In this document: one piece after another, positions 1-13,356 of the stretch | How positions within the stretch are numbered: the first letter of the stretch is position 1 | How the letters are laid out: each line of letters starts with the position of its first letter | Assembly: GCF_001039355.2 (NCBI RefSeq) | Contig: NW_019775553.1 | Coordinates: forward strand, 227,729-291,728 | Origin: Lingula anatina | Taxonomy: Eukaryota; Brachiopoda; Lingulata; Lingulida; Lingulidae | Length of the DNA stretch: 64,000 bases | Direction of reading: 5' to 3' | Notes under the pieces: generated by a model | The model's input: only the letters and a program-made list of their open reading frames with translations | Databases searched by the model: none | What the model was told of the DNA's origin: nothing | Made by a program: the position numbers and the translations under genes

Positions 1-85
1 TATGAAAGTAAGATGCCCCCAACCTTATGATGCAAAAAGTATTCAACGCGTAAAACCCATATTTTTCATTATTCAAAAATCATAC

Positions 86-3000
86 CAAATATATGACCAT
101 TTGTGTGTTCTTCGGTAGGAAATCCTTTGTTATTTCCTATCTTCTGCCATTTAAATCTATCTTCATCGGAAGTCAAAGAATAACCACACAGGCTGCCATC
201 AAAGTTGCACGGTGACCCATAATCTGTAAAGAGTTGGCATGGTGTTATTCGTTGTAAACAAGGACAGGAGATAATAAATTATATCAATCAGTAAACTAGG
301 AGCATTTGATATTATGGTTTGTGCACAGGACTGCATAAGTGTGTCATTGGTTCGATTTTTTTTGTCCAAGTAATGTTAATGTTTAACACACATGTCTAAA
401 AAAAACACCTTAAATCAAGTTGCTCATTTCATTCCCTGGAGTTATCATTAAAATCTGTCTGTGCGTCCGTATCCATTTAAATGCTCAGGGTGAGATACCG
501 AGATAAAGATTAAATCTCATGATCCATCAGCGTCCACGGACCCGACTTTACATATAAATCGGTCGCTGTAAAATAATTTTAGTCCAAATTATCCCACCTC
601 TTTCCGAGTGTCTCTTGACGTCTTATGCATTAATTATGATATTATATTTCATTTAAGATCTAAATCAATTTAAAATGTTCAGTAAAATTTGCATAAAACA
701 AGTACTTAAGAAAACATTATCAAAATATGTAAAAATTCTAAAAATGATAACTTTTTTTAAAAGATTAAGATTCTAGATATCGGTCCACAGCCTAACGCTT
801 ACATTAAACCAATTACAATTAAGATAATCATTTAAAAAAAGCTTAATTCTCATATGCTATTACCAACCTAAGCCTAAACTGAAAAAATAAGAGTCTCGGG
901 CTTCAGTTGACTTCACAGATAGAAAGCTATGAGGATATGAGATAAAAACAGGTTTATTATTGCTATAAATATGATTCTCTAGACAATCGGGACTGGAAGA
1001 TTCCTTAAGTACTGATTCGGCCTTAAGAAAAATAGCGTTAACCGCATGATAATTAATTTTTTTCATTTTTTATAGATAACGGATGTTCCAGATTCTGATT
1101 CATTTCAAACATAATTCAGCAGAAGCGAAGATACATGTATTTGAAAAAAATACTAAGGAAAAATAAAGAAAGCTAATCAATCTTTAATAATAATCGAAAA
1201 TAAGTGTATTACCCGAAAGAGAAGTTGGCATCGAGGTAGTAATTTTCATCGAAGTTGTCGTACTAGATGTGGTGGAAGGCGTGGTCGTAGTTTTAAGAGT
1301 TGTTGATGAGGTTGGATTAACAGGGCCTGCGCCATTGCCTAGGGAAACAACAACAGGATGATGAAATGCAAATGAACTGTACTGGACTAGAGAGCTACAA
1401 GTAATGTGTAATAGCATTATAAGCATATGCACTTTTATTTTCCAAAATAAAAATCGAAAATGTCCCGCTAAGGATGACCAATTCCATGTATTGACGTGTT
1501 CTGTTAAATCAAATCAATTTGATTCAAGACGTTCTTCTTCTAAAGCAGACACAATACAGCTTCATATTCACATCTACTACTCTACATCTGTCCATTTAAA
1601 GTATTATACGGTGGGTATATTTCAAAGAAAGAAAACGTACCACAGCCAGTGAATGTTACATCGTCGATGGATACGACCTTACTAAAAGCATAACCAGGCT
1701 TTATTTGGGCTTGAATCAGAACCTGAATAGTGAATAGAAATATGTATAAAACTACTCGTATACAACAGTACATAAAACCGGAATGTATGGATTTTTAAGT
1801 CGCATTAACTACATCAGGATCATGAAGATCAACATGTTTTCTGTCCTGAAAGTAAGGGATACCGAAAAATGAAGAAAGTCTTGATAAACAATAAAAATAC
1901 TAGTCTGAAACTGATATCCTTGTTAGCACAAACCTGAAAGTCCCCTAAGTTGGAGAAAGAAGAGATATCAATCGGTCCACTGTATGTCCAACCATCACCT
2001 TTTACTTGGTGGGCCCATATTTGTTTTGTCTGTTGCGTTGATACTGTTTTCACGTGTGCGGTTAATGATATTTGGTCACTGTTCATGTAATAATAAAATC
2101 CTATACTGCAAGGAGCATTTGTCTGAGGAATACGTGGTGATGTTATAATTGATTTCTGGTTTCCAGCAGTACCACTTCTCCACTTGACTGTAAGGAACTG
2201 TCCGTTAGAACCTTTAATACAAAAACAAAAATATTGTACACAAAACGAATTGGAGAAAAAATTACTCTTACAAGTCAGCGTTTTAATTCAGTGGTGTTTC
2301 ACAATAGCCAGGGCAGCTATCAAAGGGTATCAAAACATTTCCATCGTACTATTACACGCACACACGCGCACGCACGCATGAATTCACAGAATAAATACCT
2401 TTTGTGCCAATTGTGTGATCTTCAGTTGGTAATCCCTTATTTTTGCCAATCTGTTGCCATTTAAATCTATCTTCATCTGCAGACAACGAGTACCCACATA
2501 AGGATCCATCAAAATTACATGTAGTTCCATTACCTGAAAATAAAAGAACGGTCTCACGTCGATTGAAGCTATATGGTTTGTGTTAGAATGCTATTCGGAG
2601 GGGTGAGAAATATCATCCGTTTGGAATAAAATAGGCCTATAACCTCTGTACGAACTGAGCATTTCAGATCTTAATCATTTTATGTGTATGGTTGGGTGTG
2701 GGCGGACCTTGAAGAATCCCACTGTATTGCCTTAAATATAAAATATGTGATTGTTAACACGCGTTTATAAAACAGATGTAGAAAACATTACAGTTTTAAA
2801 AATGTGTAATAAACGTTAAGGTGATACATATTCATCTTTTGGCAATTAAAGACAGAGGAGCAATGCTTGTTCCACATGTACTGCATCTCCACAATCATAG
2901 GTTCAGATGGATATCCGACATAGAGCACAATTAACAAACAGACGCACTGACAACAGACAGATACTCGAGTGGACGGCAAGGGCGAGGCTGAAGGAGTGAC

Positions 3001-3253
3001 CGGTTCGACTGCTAACTCACATAATTTACGTCAGAGAATTTTAACCGTAGATGACTATAACACAATTAGCTATGGGGATATTAAAATATGAAACACACAG
3101 AAGAGAACGAAACCAACTAATCTCTTCGATCAGTCTAAATCTTGCAGTCAAAAATCGTCCCCAATAGTGCTGAAACTTACCAAGAGCGTTTTTTGCACAG
3201 AAAAGCACCACCGCAACGCTTATTAGCAGCGTGTTAATCATCTTGGTCCCCAT
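86..3253 (-). CDS. Secreted multi-MAM-domain protein, 5' part (continues off left edge)
   Basis: Six exons are visible: 3253-3181, 2533-2399, 2211-1934, 1722-1641, 1338-1213 and 223-86, all with GT-AG borders and matching phases (1,1,0,1,1,1). Exon 1 gives a signal peptide (MGTKMINTLLISVAVVLFC, then AKNALG); an upstream in-frame Met at 3469 is possible but less likely. Exons 2-4 make one complete MAM domain: a CNFDGSLCGY start, DEDRFKW, PTEDHT, then SIITSPRI, FYYYM and SIDDVTFTGC at the end. Exon 5 is a Thr/Ser-rich linker that would carry O-glycans. Exon 6 begins a second MAM domain (CNFDGSLCGYSL, DEDRFKW, PTEEHT) and splices to sequence outside the window. MAM domains act in extracellular adhesion and in receptors, so the product is extracellular; the full protein may be a mucin-like repeat protein or a receptor. 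Domain call very sure, overall identity unknown. Confidence 0.85.
446..580. repeat. 135-bp dispersed repeat, copy 1
   Basis: This stretch, in an intron of the MAM gene, is nearly identical to 6810-6944: both run from CATTAAAATCTGTCTG to a GTAAAATAATTTT end, with only a few changes in 135 bases. It has no coding content. A non-autonomous transposon is the simplest reading; the family is unknown. Confidence 0.8.
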
Positions 3254-5139
3254 TATTCTCCCTCGCGCAGTCTCTGTCAGACCGGAACAGAGGGGAGTGG
3301 TGGCCTGCTGAAGTGTCCCAGTTAAGACACAACAAGAGGTGGCACGGGGAGCCCGCTTCTCAGCTATCTCAGCAGTACATATTTGATTTTGTTGACCTTC
3401 ACGATAGAGAGGCGGGATTGTGTAAGATTTCCTAACTGGATTCAAATATAGTTTTTCATGAGATGTCATATAGTGTTTTGTTTTAAATTAATTAGCGATA
3501 TAATTTCAGAGAGGGCGAATCTGACGGGAGATTATGGAAAACGTGTTATTTCAACACTTATGTTTAATCCCTAAAAGGAACTTTGCTTGCTTCTTTAAAT
3601 CTGGGGGCTAGCTGGTTTGTCAATTATTAATATAAAGTAAGCATCAATGCACTGCAAAAGATCAAACCTACACATCGTCTCAGTAAATAATGGGAACTGC
3701 AACCTTGAGGGATATTGTAACTAAGGCCCTTTAAATCCAGCCAGTATTGAACATCAGCGTTTGATATGATATGTTTTTTCAACAAAAGTTATTGCCACTC
3801 ATTATGTCAGGGTCTCGCAAAACATCATCAAATTGAGGCTGTGGTTGTTAGAATAATCTCTACCCAGATGTACAGCTACCGGTAGTGTAGTTTACCTGTG
3901 TTGAAAGAAACATTATTATGTAGAACCCATATTTTATAATACACTAAGCCATCATCATAAAGACGGCTACGAAGGAGCGGTTGATACATTCAAGTAACTA
4001 TACTAAGATTCAAATGCACCAAATAATCTCCTAACCGCATTCATGCTCTAATCTCCATGTCGTTATCTCCAAAGCAGTGCTTGTTGGTGCTAGGTGCTAC
4101 CACCTAGACACTGTCCTTGCACAATATGATAACGCGTGTGTATAAGGTGATCTTACAATAGGACACTGTGTCATTTACGATAACAGTAGATGTTACACTG
4201 TTTTCTGAAAGATTCAGGGGAGGGTAGCCCACCCTCCCCCTTTTCCGATTCAAATACCGGAATCGGCCTTTGGGTGTGTCCCTTACTGAAAGAGAAGCCT
4301 TACTGGCCTGAGACCCATAAAAATACTGTTAAATACCTCAAATGTCCATATATTTCCCTAATGTCTCATAACCTGGATCCCCTAGTGTTCTACCAGTCCC
4401 CCCAAACCCCCGCGGATAACAGGTGTATGCTTAACATAAAGAGATGACAACTCTTCACTTTGGCGGGAAAAGTGACATAAAACGGATTTTCTGGGGGTAA
4501 AGACAATTTACCATACTTTCCAAGGGTTAATGAATCCGGTTCGGCATTCAAAGTGAATCGATTAATTATTTTAAGTGTGCTTAGTGGTAATAACCATTTT
4601 AGAGAATATTACGGAATGTTGCCATCTATGAAGGTCCACGTGGTCCATTGGCAAGCGCAGATTCCAGAATGCTTGCGATAGCCGCGGTTTTGGTGGTAAA
4701 AATGGAATTTATTATACTTCTATGTATTGTTTATAATGTATTTATCTTGGACTTTTGAATCTTATTTGAAGAGATGTTATCCCTTTAATATACAGTGGTA
4801 ATGAAGACGCCACGGTACCTTAGTCACTCGAAAGATAATACAATTAATGATCTACATATCACATCTGCTGTATGTAGAACAGTTTAAATGTGTTTTGTTA
4901 TTTTTTTCTGTATATTTGCAAGTCGATCCCGTTTCTTAGCAATTTGTAAATTCTTCATTTTTGTCGATGTGTGGTTTATGGTTAATTTCTTGTTCTTTGG
5001 AGCTGACACACCAGATTAATAGCACAACAAAATAACCCACGCCAAACGAGAAATAGCAGTTGCGTGATTTGAAGCGCTTGTCATGGCTTCGCCACGTGTC
5101 TAAACATCATCGACCACGTGCTATACAGGTATGTTTCAT

Positions 5140-5171
<32 letters not shown>

Positions 5172-6809
5172 AATTTTCCAGGCATCTATTATTTTGTTTC
5201 TTTTACTAATTTTTTACATTCTGTCTCAAACCAATATCAGCACCAGCATGTCAAACACTATAATGTACAGCTTGTTCAGCAATCGATCTTATCGTATTCA
5301 GTAGGAAATATAAGGTTGATCTTAGTGAAGATGTCACGGCAGTTTCTAGATAAGGTGAGGGCGTGGGTTCCGGGAAGCAGAATATATGTAAATGATTAAG
5401 TATTTTGAGACATGAAGGACAATGACCATGATCACTTGGTATGATATTAATAATAAAGAGAAGTGTTGGGAAAGTGAATTAAGAATGAAGGGCAGAGGCG
5501 TTTTGGAGAGCAAAAAGACAGAAAATGGAACCGAGTGTTTATTTCGTGAGCAGGCCTTGTGAGAAAAGGGAAATGACAAATGAAGTAAAAAGCCAGATGA
5601 GCTGTGTGAGTTGTCGGTCGCCAGGAAAGGAAGATTGGAAATAGAATCGGTGGAGGAAAACGGTCGCCAATGTTTGGAGATGAGGCGTCGCATGATGATG
5701 GAGCACTTAGAACTCTGCAGCTTTTCAGCTTTCATTCTTTAAGAAATAAAGAAATAAAAAAAAAAGAAAAGAAAGAACGGAATGGTCTTTATTATTCATA
5801 TTTACATATAATCTCCCCTTCGCCTAAAGCTGAAATGGTCTCTTGCAATGTGTTAGGTGAGAGCCAATACTAAATGATACTATTTTCACTTCTTTTCCTC
5901 GCACAGTCGTATATTCCATTGCGTGAACGCATTCGCTGTCACAACTCCATCGGCTCCAATAAGATAACGGTCTAAAGCACTTGTGGATCCATAATTTGAG
6001 TAAAGGGAAAGGGGGCAGAGTCAATAGCAAATGGAACACAGCTGACGGGGGCTCCTTCTAGGACACAGGGAATTAAAATTGCCCAGTTTGGCGTTGTGTC
6101 TTGAGGGAAAAAGGGGGTGCCTGGGAAAGATGGGGCGGGGGCAGCTAGTCCACTGTAACCTCTCCCCTTCATCTACATGTACCTTTACCTTGTTATAGAT
6201 CTACGTCCCGACCGTGTTGTTCTCCCGGTGGTATAACTATTAAAGATGAATTTTACTTTGGTGATTATAAATATTTTGGAAGGGGGTTTACTAGTTAGAA
6301 GTACATGTTTTGATTTATATTTACAGTCATCATAGGCAATTTCTAAAGTATTTCAACTAAGAAACTCTTTAACATAGTATTACTTGGTTAAGACCAATTG
6401 TATTCATTATAGCCATTTCAGAATATATCCCTGGGTTCTTTTAGAGTGTCAGCTTTCAGAACTTCAGATTGGTTGCATGGAGATCTTTGGAAAAATTATA
6501 ATTGACTATTACCCTAAGCCCCTTTTATGTCCAGGCACTTAAATTAAGACATAAGATGCGAGAGTTTTATGATTGCATCATTTACTCTCATTCTCCATTC
6601 TTCGTTATTGTTCACTACGAATACAATGCAATACAATGCAATATAATTAATTTTTATTGGGGAATTTTGTTCTTCATTTTATTGACACTTTATTTTGTTT
6701 TATTTATTAATCAATAATTTATTTATTTATCCATTGAAATTCTACATGTATGTAGATAAAGACTGAGAAGATAAAAAGACACCAAGGTCTGCCGTCGGAT
6801 TAGGACCCT
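3254..6809. other. Intergenic stretch without a supported gene
   Basis: The sequence directly upstream of the MAM start should hold its promoter, but no clear TATA box was seen. A short CT run leading into a TA run lies near 5142-5172. Open frames here are short, have no family motifs and lack matching splice partners. Confidence 0.5.
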
Positions 6810-6944
6810 CATTAAAATCTGTCTGTGCGTCCGTATCCATTTAAATGCTCAGGGTGAGATACCGAGATAAAGATTAAATCTCATGATCCATCAGCGTCCA
6901 CGGACCCGACTTTACTTATAAATCAGTCGCTGTAAAATAATTTT
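6810..6944. repeat. 135-bp dispersed repeat, copy 2
   Basis: Same orientation and nearly the same sequence as 446-580; homology stops sharply at both ends, as expected for an inserted element rather than a segmental duplication. Confidence 0.8.
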
Positions 6945-7145
6945 CCACGGGACCAGTGTTATTGCTCGTAATTTGCGAAAGGCGTCATCATAAATACACT
7001 AAGCATTGGGTAGTTTACTTAATTCTCTAATAGTTGAACCGTACTTAAGTAAGTTTACAGAATCATTTGGAAATTTTTGTAAGAAAATCGCTGAAAAAAC
7101 AAAAAAGGCATAAGTCCATTGGTAAAGGGTAATCGGCGATTTCTG

Positions 7146-7352
7146 AGACCCCATTCCCATAGATTTTAGATCGATCTATCCCTGTGGGGAGTCTCACTAT
7201 ATTACTGTCAGCTTAGCCGGCTTAAGCGTCTGTCCCGCCTACTAAAAGCTGTAAGGGGGTAATTAACTATGGTGTGCGCTCGGCTGACTGCAATTTAGCG
7301 TGAACCCCCAGGGAGTTAGGTCGATCTAAATCTAAATCTCTTGGAATGCACC
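7146..7352. repeat. About 210-bp MITE-like repeat, copy 1
   Basis: It starts AGACCCCATTCCCATAG and ends TTGGAATGCACC. Inside are GATCGATCTA-type palindromes near both ends and a conserved core (GTCCCGCCTACTAAAAGCTG, then GGGGGTAATTAACT). It matches 54159-54373 along its whole length, and 28714-28975 is a more diverged relative. No coding content. Confidence 0.75.
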
Positions 7353-7359
7353 CTTAGAG

Positions 7360-7870
7360 GGCCGTGTGGATCACTTCAAATTTCATTGGCTGGACCTTGA
7401 TGGCGAAATCATCAGTATGGTTGGAGGGAAGAAGGAGCCGGAAGTCTATAAACTCATTGTTCCAAATTTTTTGTTTTAGTTTGGGTGAAATTAAAGCTCA
7501 TAAAGGAATGTCGTCGGTTAAATCTAAAGGTAGAGCTAAAGTAACATGACTCTCACCTGTGAAAACATCGTCAACCAGACTGCTGATACTGGGTATCTGC
7601 TGTTGAACTTCTCGTGCAGAAAGTAGTCGGGGGAAGGAGAAGCGCTCGGCATCTCTGTGTTTGAAGCAGTTTGATGAGCAATTATACGCTGTGCCAACAA
7701 ATCGTAGTCGATAACAGGTGAAGTGGAGGTTGATTTTGTCTCAGAAGAAAGTGCGGTGGTGTGTCTGGGCTTCTTGCCACCAGTAACAGTGATGCAGTAG
7801 CCGATCGTCTCTAGTTGGATAATGAGTGCGCATTGGAGACACCCGACGTTCTGGACCGCCTACTCCTCCC
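7360..7870 (-). pseudogene. Decayed gag-like retroelement fragment
   Basis: Read on the minus strand, pieces of one protein appear in shifted frames: a segment with QRIIAHQTASNTEMPS, then LVDDVFTGESHVTLALPLDL, then, past a stop, SPKLKQKIWNNEFIDFRLLL. The last piece resembles the gag-like ORF that precedes reverse transcriptase in DIRS-type elements of marine invertebrates. Stops and frame changes show it is dead. The family call is from memory of the motif and is tentative. Confidence 0.4.
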
Positions 7871-8189
7871 GAGAGTGGTCTTGGGAGGCACGGTAACTTA
7901 AAGACAAAGGAAACAAATAAGACCACACAAAGGCAGCTGAATGTACATATAACACAATTTAGTAATAATTTTTTTTGGGCAAGGTAATTCAAGTAATTAA
8001 ACGGAATAAGAGATGTGAATAAAAATATACACTTTTAATGAGAACATATACACCCGGCATAGACCCTACGAATAGCCTGGGTGGATATGCTACGAGCCAT
8101 ATTAATATTAAAAGTGTAAAAACATCTCCTAGTCCGCCGCCAGAGAAAATCTATGCAGGCAACAGCCTACGCTTAGCCGTGCACGTAAA

Positions 8190-8401
8190 ACACAGGGATA
8201 TCTGGTAAAACTGACAAGGCAAACACAAACAGCTGGGTGACTCCCCAGGATAGGAGCATAACAAATCCTCAAAATATAAACCTAGTATACCAGATAGCAT
8301 CACAGGGTTCTCACTACTAGGCAAACAGGTAAACACCTGGGAAGTACACCCAGAACAAAGAGCATAACAACTCAAAAATACATATAACCTAGTCGACCAG
8401 A
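8190..8401. repeat. Imperfect tandem pair, about 105-bp unit
   Basis: Two adjacent units share CACAGGG at the left, AGGCAAACA, GAGCATAACAA, CTCAAAA, ATAACCTAGT and an ACCAGA end, at about 8190-8294 and 8301-8401. They are clearly diverged. Function unknown; the pair lies just upstream of the LINE remnant. Confidence 0.5.
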
Positions 8402-8534
8402 AACCCATTATAATACTTCACCTGGTAATGCAGACATCGAGACAATCGGGAGATAAATATCTCCGCAGCTAAAGAGCTGAATGACTTCCCACTAATGCAG
8501 CTCGATAGAAATAGATCCCAAAACATCTTTCATA

Positions 8535-9001
8535 AATTGTGCTAAAAAAAATATATTTGAAACTTTTAAACCATCTTAAGCTACCCGTTTTTATTTGTGA
8601 CTGGATTTTAGACTTTCTTTTAGATAGAAGACAATCTGTTAAAGTCGGCTCTTTTATCTCAAAAACAATAGTTTTAAATACCGGTGCACCACAGGGATGC
8701 GTCCTTCCACCTTGTCTTTACTCCCTTTTTACCTATGATTGTACTAGTGTAAGCGACGGGACTTTTCTTATGAAATTTGCGGATGATACTACGCTTGTGG
8801 GGCTAGTTACTGATAATGACGAGAGTACATACAGAGAATCTGTTGAGTCAGTGGTGAGGTGGTGCGAAAGTAATGATCTTATTTTGAATGTAGCTAAAAC
8901 CAAAGAAATGATAGTGGAATCAGAACGTAAAGGCACCACTTACCATTGGTAATGTTGAAGTTAGTAGGGTAGAGAAATTTAAACTACTTGGTATACACCT
9001 G
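8535..9001 (+). pseudogene. LINE reverse transcriptase fragment, first part (5'-truncated)
   Basis: The frame shows reverse transcriptase core blocks: DFLLDRRQSVKVGS, then NTGAPQGCVLPPCLYSLFTY, then MKFADDTTLVG with the catalytic FADD box, and a SNDLILNVAKTKEM block. This is the palm of a non-LTR retrotransposon polymerase (jockey/CR1/Rex1-like). It starts mid-domain, has a frameshift near 8935 (the next frame continues PLTIGNVEVSRVEKFKLLGIHL in pieces), and breaks after LLGIHL at 9001. The missing piece resumes at 15562, so one old LINE copy was split by a later insertion. Confidence 0.85.
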
Positions 9002-9109
9002 GGCCCGGTTGCACCAACCGGTCTTAAGTGAGGCGTAGCAGTTGCGCCGGTGTAAACCGGGCGCAAAATGTTACGCCCGAGAAAAGCCAGTTGCACCAAA
9101 TTGGAATAG

Positions 9110-9275
9110 TGTTTACGTCTGTAAAGCCTCTCTTCTGGTCCTCAAATCAAGTTCGGTCCCTTGGTTCTAAACTGTATACCAGAGTCTATGTTCTGGTCCT
9201 ACACCTGTAAATGTCCATCATGACGTGTTCAAACGTGTTCCCCAAACGTGTACTTGGCTGACTCTCTTTTGGGCC
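9110..9275. repeat. Internal inverted repeat, left arm (partner near 12195-12350)
   Basis: This stretch, from GTAAAGCCTCTCTTCTGGTC through CACCTGTAAATGTCCATCAT, reappears as its reverse complement at about 12195-12350 with moderate divergence. The pair may mark an older sub-element of about 3.4 kb (9002 to about 12420) or two copies in opposite orientation inside the larger transposon. Confidence 0.65.
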
Positions 9276-9514
9276 CCAAACTTTTTCTGCGGTATAGTCT
9301 TCATTTGGAAACCTGCCAGTTTGACGTTCGGGGGGAGGGGAGGGGATTAATTACTTGCAGTTAAGCAACTCAACTAACGGTCATTTGGTTGATTTGCCAG
9401 ATCAACGGACTAGCTGGCTATTATTTCACAGCATAAATTGAAAGATATTAATTGCAGAGTAACCTTCTGTCACAAGGATACTACATATAATTATTTATTC
9501 CCTTCATGCCCCCC

Positions 9515-10130
9515 NNNNNNNNNNNNNNNNNNNNNNNNNNNNNNNNNNNNNNNNNNNNNNNNNNNNNNNNNNNNNNNNNNNNNNNNNNNNNNNNNNNNNN
9601 NNNNNNNNNNNNNNNNNNNNNNNNNNNNNNNNNNNNNNNNNNNNNNNNNNNNNNNNNNNNNNNNNNNNNNNNNNNNNNNNNNNNNNNNNNNNNNNNNNNN
9701 NNNNNNNNNNNNNNNNNNNNNNNNNNNNNNNNNNNNNNNNNNNNNNNNNNNNNNNNNNNNNNNNNNNNNNNNNNNNNNNNNNNNNNNNNNNNNNNNNNNN
9801 NNNNNNNNNNNNNNNNNNNNNNNNNNNNNNNNNNNNNNNNNNNNNNNNNNNNNNNNNNNNNNNNNNNNNNNNNNNNNNNNNNNNNNNNNNNNNNNNNNNN
9901 NNNNNNNNNNNNNNNNNNNNNNNNNNNNNNNNNNNNNNNNNNNNNNNNNNNNNNNNNNNNNNNNNNNNNNNNNNNNNNNNNNNNNNNNNNNNNNNNNNNN
10001 NNNNNNNNNNNNNNNNNNNNNNNNNNNNNNNNNNNNNNNNNNNNNNNNNNNNNNNNNNNNNNNNNNNNNNNNNNNNNNNNNNNNNNNNNNNNNNNNNNNN
10101 NNNNNNNNNNNNNNNNNNNNNNNNNNNNNN
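9515..10130. other. Assembly gap (616 N)
   Basis: A run of N of this length lies inside the composite transposon. Frames reported across it are artefacts. Confidence 0.99.
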
Positions 10131-12194
10131 TCAGTAGAAAGGCTCAACTTGACTTATTTTATAACATAATAGTTGCTATGCCCTTATGCTCCTCTTCCCA
10201 CCCTGAACTCTTGTAATAAATAATCATTTTTCTTTTCATATGAAAGATGAGAGCGTAAATTAACTTATCACAACCGCTCACGTTTTGCATAACGTTTTTA
10301 TTAATGTTTCATATTACTTTTAATAACTGCTGACTGCTTTCCCAGTTAGAGGGTACAATGGCATAAACCAGTGAAAGTAATGGAACGTGTCATATATTTA
10401 TTCCGATATTAATCTAAATATATATGGCTCACATTTTCACTTTTTGTTGAAAGTTTTCTCACATCGAACTCAATTAATTGGGTTGGAGTGTCTACATCTG
10501 TAGCGGTGTTTTAAAGGGTCATAAATGGACCAATTTTGAGATAGCGTTATGCGAGACTTAGGCAACTTTTATATAAACGGAAAATAATATACTGTAGATT
10601 GATTCACAACTCTGCCTCCGGTCGAATACAAGCCCTTTACGGACCAACCAAAATTAAATGCCCGTGTCTGGTGCGGGTGCTCTATTTTCGTGGTTCTCTT
10701 ACATAATTGCGCGGTGCTTCGTTAATCTGGCAACAAATGTTCGCCACAGATGAGATGCAAATAAAACGGTATAATGATCGACGCGAAAATGCCTTTAATC
10801 TGTTTTGATGCTTTCCATGTACGCATATGTACATGTACTATAATGTATAGGATTCGAAATTATCAACATCGGATTACTTAAAATAACCATCCAAAGATCA
10901 TGTACATTACGGCGCGTACAATACAATTCCTTTGATTTGTGGTTTTTAATGAACTTAAATAAAGATGCTGCGATAAAGACCATTCAACTTAATAAGATAT
11001 ATATATATAGAGAGCGAAAAAGAAATTGAGACGTCCCTGGAGTCGAGACAAAATCTATGATAAAGAATCCCGATTCTGTAATAACAGCTAAGTTTGTCTC
11101 TTTTAAATTAATTTGAATTGTGCTCTTTAACAAGAGAGGCAGTCAATGTGAGGGTCGGTGGCACCTTTAATGGTGGGGATCGAGTATTTAAAATCACAGA
11201 TTTCGGGCATGAAAGAAAATTATGTGGTTTCCGAGGTCAGTTTGTAAGATCAAAATTCAGGCCAGGGCGCTGTTCTGAATCTTTCCCTTGAAGTGGTAAA
11301 TTGAAACGGGGATTTTAGCCTTTAATTTTGCCCAAGGGAGAACGGCGTTGTGTAACAGTAAACTGCACTGGTATGCATAGGCTTACTTATACTACGTGAT
11401 TATACTGGATCTCTACAATGTCTTTGGTCAGATCACTGGGTTTTCATGATATTCCCTTCACTGTACGCTCCTAAAGCAATACAATTGGGATGCTAAGTTG
11501 TCATCATGTAGCAAAACAACACTTAAACATTATCTGAATAATATGGGATATACAGCTTGTGAAAGCCTAGGTATAAATACCAACAAGGTATGCAGCACGT
11601 ACATCTCTAAACCAGCCCCGTCAATCAAACACACATTATGGTCAGTTGCGTCTTAGTTTAAATGCAGTCAAACAGGCAAATAGGCTTTAATTACGAAAAT
11701 ATTGCGCGTTTATTAATAAACTTTGTTTATTTTAGATCTGCTGATTCGAAAAAAAAATAATAATCCATTTCTACTACTTGCACAAAACGCGTGACCATAC
11801 CAGTCCAGTGGACATTTAGGAAATTCACGGGAATAAACGCGTCCATATGAAAATAAGAGCTTATACTAACTTGACACGGAATAAAAAGCGCACAATTATG
11901 GCAGTGAGTGAGCACCCCCCCCACACACACACACCACCACATGCAAACAATCACCCACGAATGTAACTGTCTTGAAAACATGAGGCAGAGAACGCCATAA
12001 ATATTGTAGTACTATTCTTAAGCATCCTAAAGGTAGTCACGCAGCAAAACTTTTGTGTTCTTTAAAAAATCTGAGAATATATTATAGCAAATATAATACA
12101 ATTTTAAATAATTGAAATGCATTTCTTTCTAACATTCAGTTTACGTACGTTTTTTGGTAGCCTCTCAAAGTTTTAAACCTCAAATATTGGAGAC
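10131..12194. other. Transposon interior without recognisable coding content
   Basis: AT-rich sequence between the gap and the right arm of the internal inverted repeat. A short run of C and CA lies near 11917-11935. No motif-bearing frame was seen on either strand. Confidence 0.5.
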
Positions 12195-12350
12195 CATAAT
12201 AGAGTCAGCCAAGGACACGTTTAGGGAACACGTTTGAACTCGTAATGATGGACATTTACAGGTGTAGGTCCAGTATAGAGCTTCTTGTTAACAGTTTAGA
12301 ACCAAGGGACCGAACTTGATTTGAGGACCAGAAGAGAGGCTTTACATACG
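12195..12350. repeat. Internal inverted repeat, right arm
   Basis: Reverse complement of 9110-9275: blocks CAGGTGTAGG, TTAGAACCAAGGGACCGAAC and GACCAGAAGAGAGGCTTTAC are readable. Followed by CGTAAATTTACGCC, a motif also present near the right end of the outer transposon (around 15530). Confidence 0.65.
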
Positions 12351-13356
12351 TCGGGCTTAACTTAGTCGTAAATTTACGCCTGTCAGCTAGGTGGTGTAAG
12401 TCGGTCGTGGCTCGTTTTCCACTATGGCTAGGCTGTCACAGAGAGAGTTTGATGACAATTTGGTTTTTAAAAAACTATATATAAATTGTCGACACTGTTG
12501 TAAAATTATGAAAAGAAAGCAATGTTGGGGTTAAAGGTGCAATTCTTGCATTATTTTCTGGACTCAAAAGTTTCAGTAACAAATGTGAAGGTGTTCAAAT
12601 CCATTAACAGGAATACGTACTGCCTCCATCGCGTTTTTTCTCATTTACAACAGCATACTATAATAGCATACTATAATAATATTTTGATTCGGAATATATT
12701 TACGATTTTATTGCTATATATCCAAGGCCACAGCAATGTTAACATATTTTAACGTTCTTATTTCTAAATCAAAATGGAATAATGTAGCTTATGAATTTCT
12801 CCGTCACTGAAATGTTCCTTTTGTGTTTATTTATGTCATCATTCCATTATGACTGCAGCTGAGAACAGTTTAAATGTGTTTTGTTATTTGTCATTTGCCC
12901 AATTATACCATCCACGTATTGTTGGCCAGTGACGCAACGGGGCGTTACTCGAGCGTAGTTAAGACGATCAGTTTTTGTCTTGATGCAACGGGCGTAAGTA
13001 GGGAGAGTAAACCTGCCCAGCGGACAAATTGTGTTGTTTTAACGTTGAAACAACGTTGAACCATAACGTTGAGAAGACATTGGATAAAAGTTGGATTTGA
13101 AAGTTGTGTCAACCTCAGATAACAACGTTGTATCAACGTCAGAAAACAATGTTATATCAACCCCACCCAGCGGCAAATTAGCCTAGATGTGTTTAGCAGT
13201 AGGATATGTTTGATGGCTAAATATATGTAGGGTATAAATGTATGGTCTTTAAGTTAAAGTTTCAAAGGTTTAGATTAATATATAAAGTTCTTTTCTTATA
13301 TATATATATATATATATAAGAAGATAACTACAACCATATATATATATATATATATA

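Noticed and set aside
5824-6172. Overlapping minus-strand frames, one reading SNYGSTSALDRYLIGADGVV in another frame
   Set aside because: Attractive residues but no family match, no splice partners and stops in each frame; not enough to call a gene.
9438-10216. Long open frames on both strands
   Set aside because: They run across the N gap and consist almost only of unknown residues.
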